Below, piece by piece: positions 6,663 through 7,824 of a stretch of DNA of 7,824 bases. The translations under genes and the position numbers were made by a program. Below the pieces are notes generated by a model that made no database searches, was not told where the DNA came from, and saw nothing but the letters and a program-made list of their open reading frames with translations. This stretch comes from Caryophanales bacterium UBA782. Its GTDB lineage: Bacteria; Bacillota_I; Bacilli_A; RFN20; CAG-826. Every line of letters starts with the position of its first letter. Position 1 is the stretch's first letter. Location: the NCBI GenBank assembly GCA_002296455.1, contig DBJG01000015.1:1-7824 (forward strand), written 5' to 3'.

Positions 6663-7824
6663 ACCTCATCGCCAAAGATTTTAAATTGATGTTCGCGAAA
6701 AACGGATCGCGTTCCTCCAAAATTCTCTCTTGGGTTTTCTCTTTTCTCGCCGGCGCGATATTCATCGGAATCGAGACGTATTTATTTCGCGCGATTCTTT
6801 CCAAAATCGGCGTTTATGATGGCGCTTCTGAGTCTTTTTTCATCCTCTTCCTTTTCCTTGTCGCTATCATCATGTCCCTTATCGGGGTGGAAATGGCGAG
6901 GAAAGCGTTCTTTTCCTCCGATGAGGTCAGACAGTTTGCGACTTTTCCTCTTTCCTCAGCGAAGAAGATTCTCTCTAAGCTGTTCTTCTTGGCGATTACG
7001 ATGTATTTATTGAATCTTCTTTTCGAGATGCCTCTTTTCATCGCCTATGGCAATTATTTCCATAAGACGTTGATCTATTTTTACACATCTTTGTATTATC
7101 CTTTCTTGATTCTTTTCTTCGAGCTCGGGATCGCTTTTTTGCTCGTTTATCCCTTTAAACTCTTGCTTGATTTTCTAAAAAGGCATTTCTTTTGGCAGCT
7201 TATCGCGAGCTTATTCGTCACTTTTGTCGGAGCCTTCCTTTATTCACTTTTGCTGAATTTGTTCATCAATTTGGTGTCCGATAACGCGCTTTCCGATTTG
7301 TTTACGGCGGACTCTATCGCTCGGATATCTTCCATTTCGGAATGGCTCATTCCCGTGAATTTTCTTATCCGCTCCATCGTCAAATACGATGTCACGATGG
7401 TTTTCCCTTATATAGGCATCTCCTTGGGCGTCTTTGTCATTGGCCTATCCCTTGTGATTTATTTCTATTCTCATTTTTCCGTCTCTGAGGCTATGGGCGA
7501 GAAAATCAAAGAGCATCGTTATCGAAAGAGGTCGGTAAACTATGCACTCATAAAAAAGGAGCTTCTTCTCCTTTTCCGCGATTCCTCCTACATCATTTCT
7601 TTCACTTCCCTTCTTTTCGTCGAGCCTTTTCTGACTTTTTTGGTGGTGAAGGCGATGAATGCAATCTTCTCGAGTGGCAATATCGCCTATTATTTGGCGG
7701 TCGTGCCGAATTTGCTCCCTCTTAGCGACGTATTCCTGATGATGCTATTTGGTGCGATCATCTCTTCGGGTGCATCGAATTATTTATCGAACGAGAAGAA
7801 GAGCATCCGCTTCATCAAGTCGAT
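6656..7824 (+). CDS. ABC-2 type exporter permease, partial (3' end beyond window)
   Basis: An open frame of 389 codons without a stop to the window edge. ATG at 6656 overlaps the ATPase end by 7 bases, and GAGGGGAG at 6642-6649 gives a good ribosome site 6 bases upstream. The product is very hydrophobic, with about eight membrane segments visible (roughly 22-44, 60-80, 106-130, 140-168, 180-207, 247-272, 311-336, 355-375). A cytoplasmic-looking stretch DEVRQFATFPLSSAKKILSK (89-108) resembles the 'D-x-x-x-x-LPxs...K' coupling region of large ABC-2 permeases. A second lead-in YALIKKELLLLFRDSSY (296-312) suggests a two-fold repeat, and SNEKKSIRFIKS at the edge resembles the 'EGK...xIKsLP' segment that opens the second half. 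It forms the exporter with the ATPase. The full length is probably about 500-600 residues (inference). Confidence 0.8.
   Translation, partial: MLNLIAKDFKLMFAKNGSRSSKILSWVFSFLAGAIFIGIETYLFRAILSKIGVYDGASESFFILFLFLVAIIMSLIGVEMARKAFFSSDEVRQFATFPLSSAKKILSKLFFLAITMYLLNLLFEMPLFIAYGNYFHKTLIYFYTSLYYPFLILFFELGIAFLLVYPFKLLLDFLKRHFFWQLIASLFVTFVGAFLYSLLLNLFINLVSDNALSDLFTADSIARISSISEWLIPVNFLIRSIVKYDVTMVFPYIGISLGVFVIGLSLVIYFYSHFSVSEAMGEKIKEHRYRKRSVNYALIKKELLLLFRDSSYIISFTSLLFVEPFLTFLVVKAMNAIFSSGNIAYYLAVVPNLLPLSDVFLMMLFGAIISSGASNYLSNEKKSIRFIKS

Overview
The window (7824 bases, moderate GC by eye) holds seven genes, all on the plus strand and packed head to tail. It looks like a single operon that starts at a good sigma-A type promoter at 29-56 and runs off the right edge. 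Shine-Dalgarno sites of the AGGAGG type, SipW-type secretion and the protein types all point to a Gram-positive (Bacillota) bacterium, probably an uncultured gut-type Bacilli lineage. That lineage call is inference only. Standard genetic code use is supported: TGG is used freely for Trp, and TGA ends the ABC ATPase exactly where the next gene overlaps it.

Region 1 (83-1698): two small exported proteins with SipW-dependent signal peptides (TasA/camelysin type). They share an F-x-WG...KNP motif near the C-terminus. The second is broken in frame: its conserved C-terminal part lies in the -1 frame after a run of seven A at 1432-1438. That run sits in the phase of a -1 slippery heptamer (A AAA AAA).

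Region 2 (1714-2781): a SipW/ER-archaeal type signal peptidase I that probably processes both exported proteins. It has an extra N-terminal membrane segment and a long charged cytoplasmic tail.

Region 3 (2762-5870): a protein with four N-terminal membrane segments and a McrB/MoxR-like AAA+ domain, followed 4 bases later by a DUF2357-like (McrC-partner-like) protein ending in a four-Cys zinc ribbon. This is a membrane-anchored McrBC-like pair that lacks an obvious nuclease motif.

Region 4 (5871-end): an ABC exporter made of an ATPase and a large ABC-2 type permease cut by the window edge.

Working model (inference): SipW matures the two surface proteins, which may form a fibre or matrix. The membrane AAA/DUF2357 pair works at the cytoplasmic face of the same membrane, possibly remodelling, sensing or defending. 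The ABC exporter is co-transcribed. The most notable points are the coupling of a SipW/TasA-like module to a membrane-tethered McrB-like ATPase, and the frame-shifted second exported protein whose -1 frame ends just before a sipW start that lacks a clear ribosome binding site. There is no gene-free stretch over 300 bases, and I saw no RNA gene, CRISPR array or insertion sequence.
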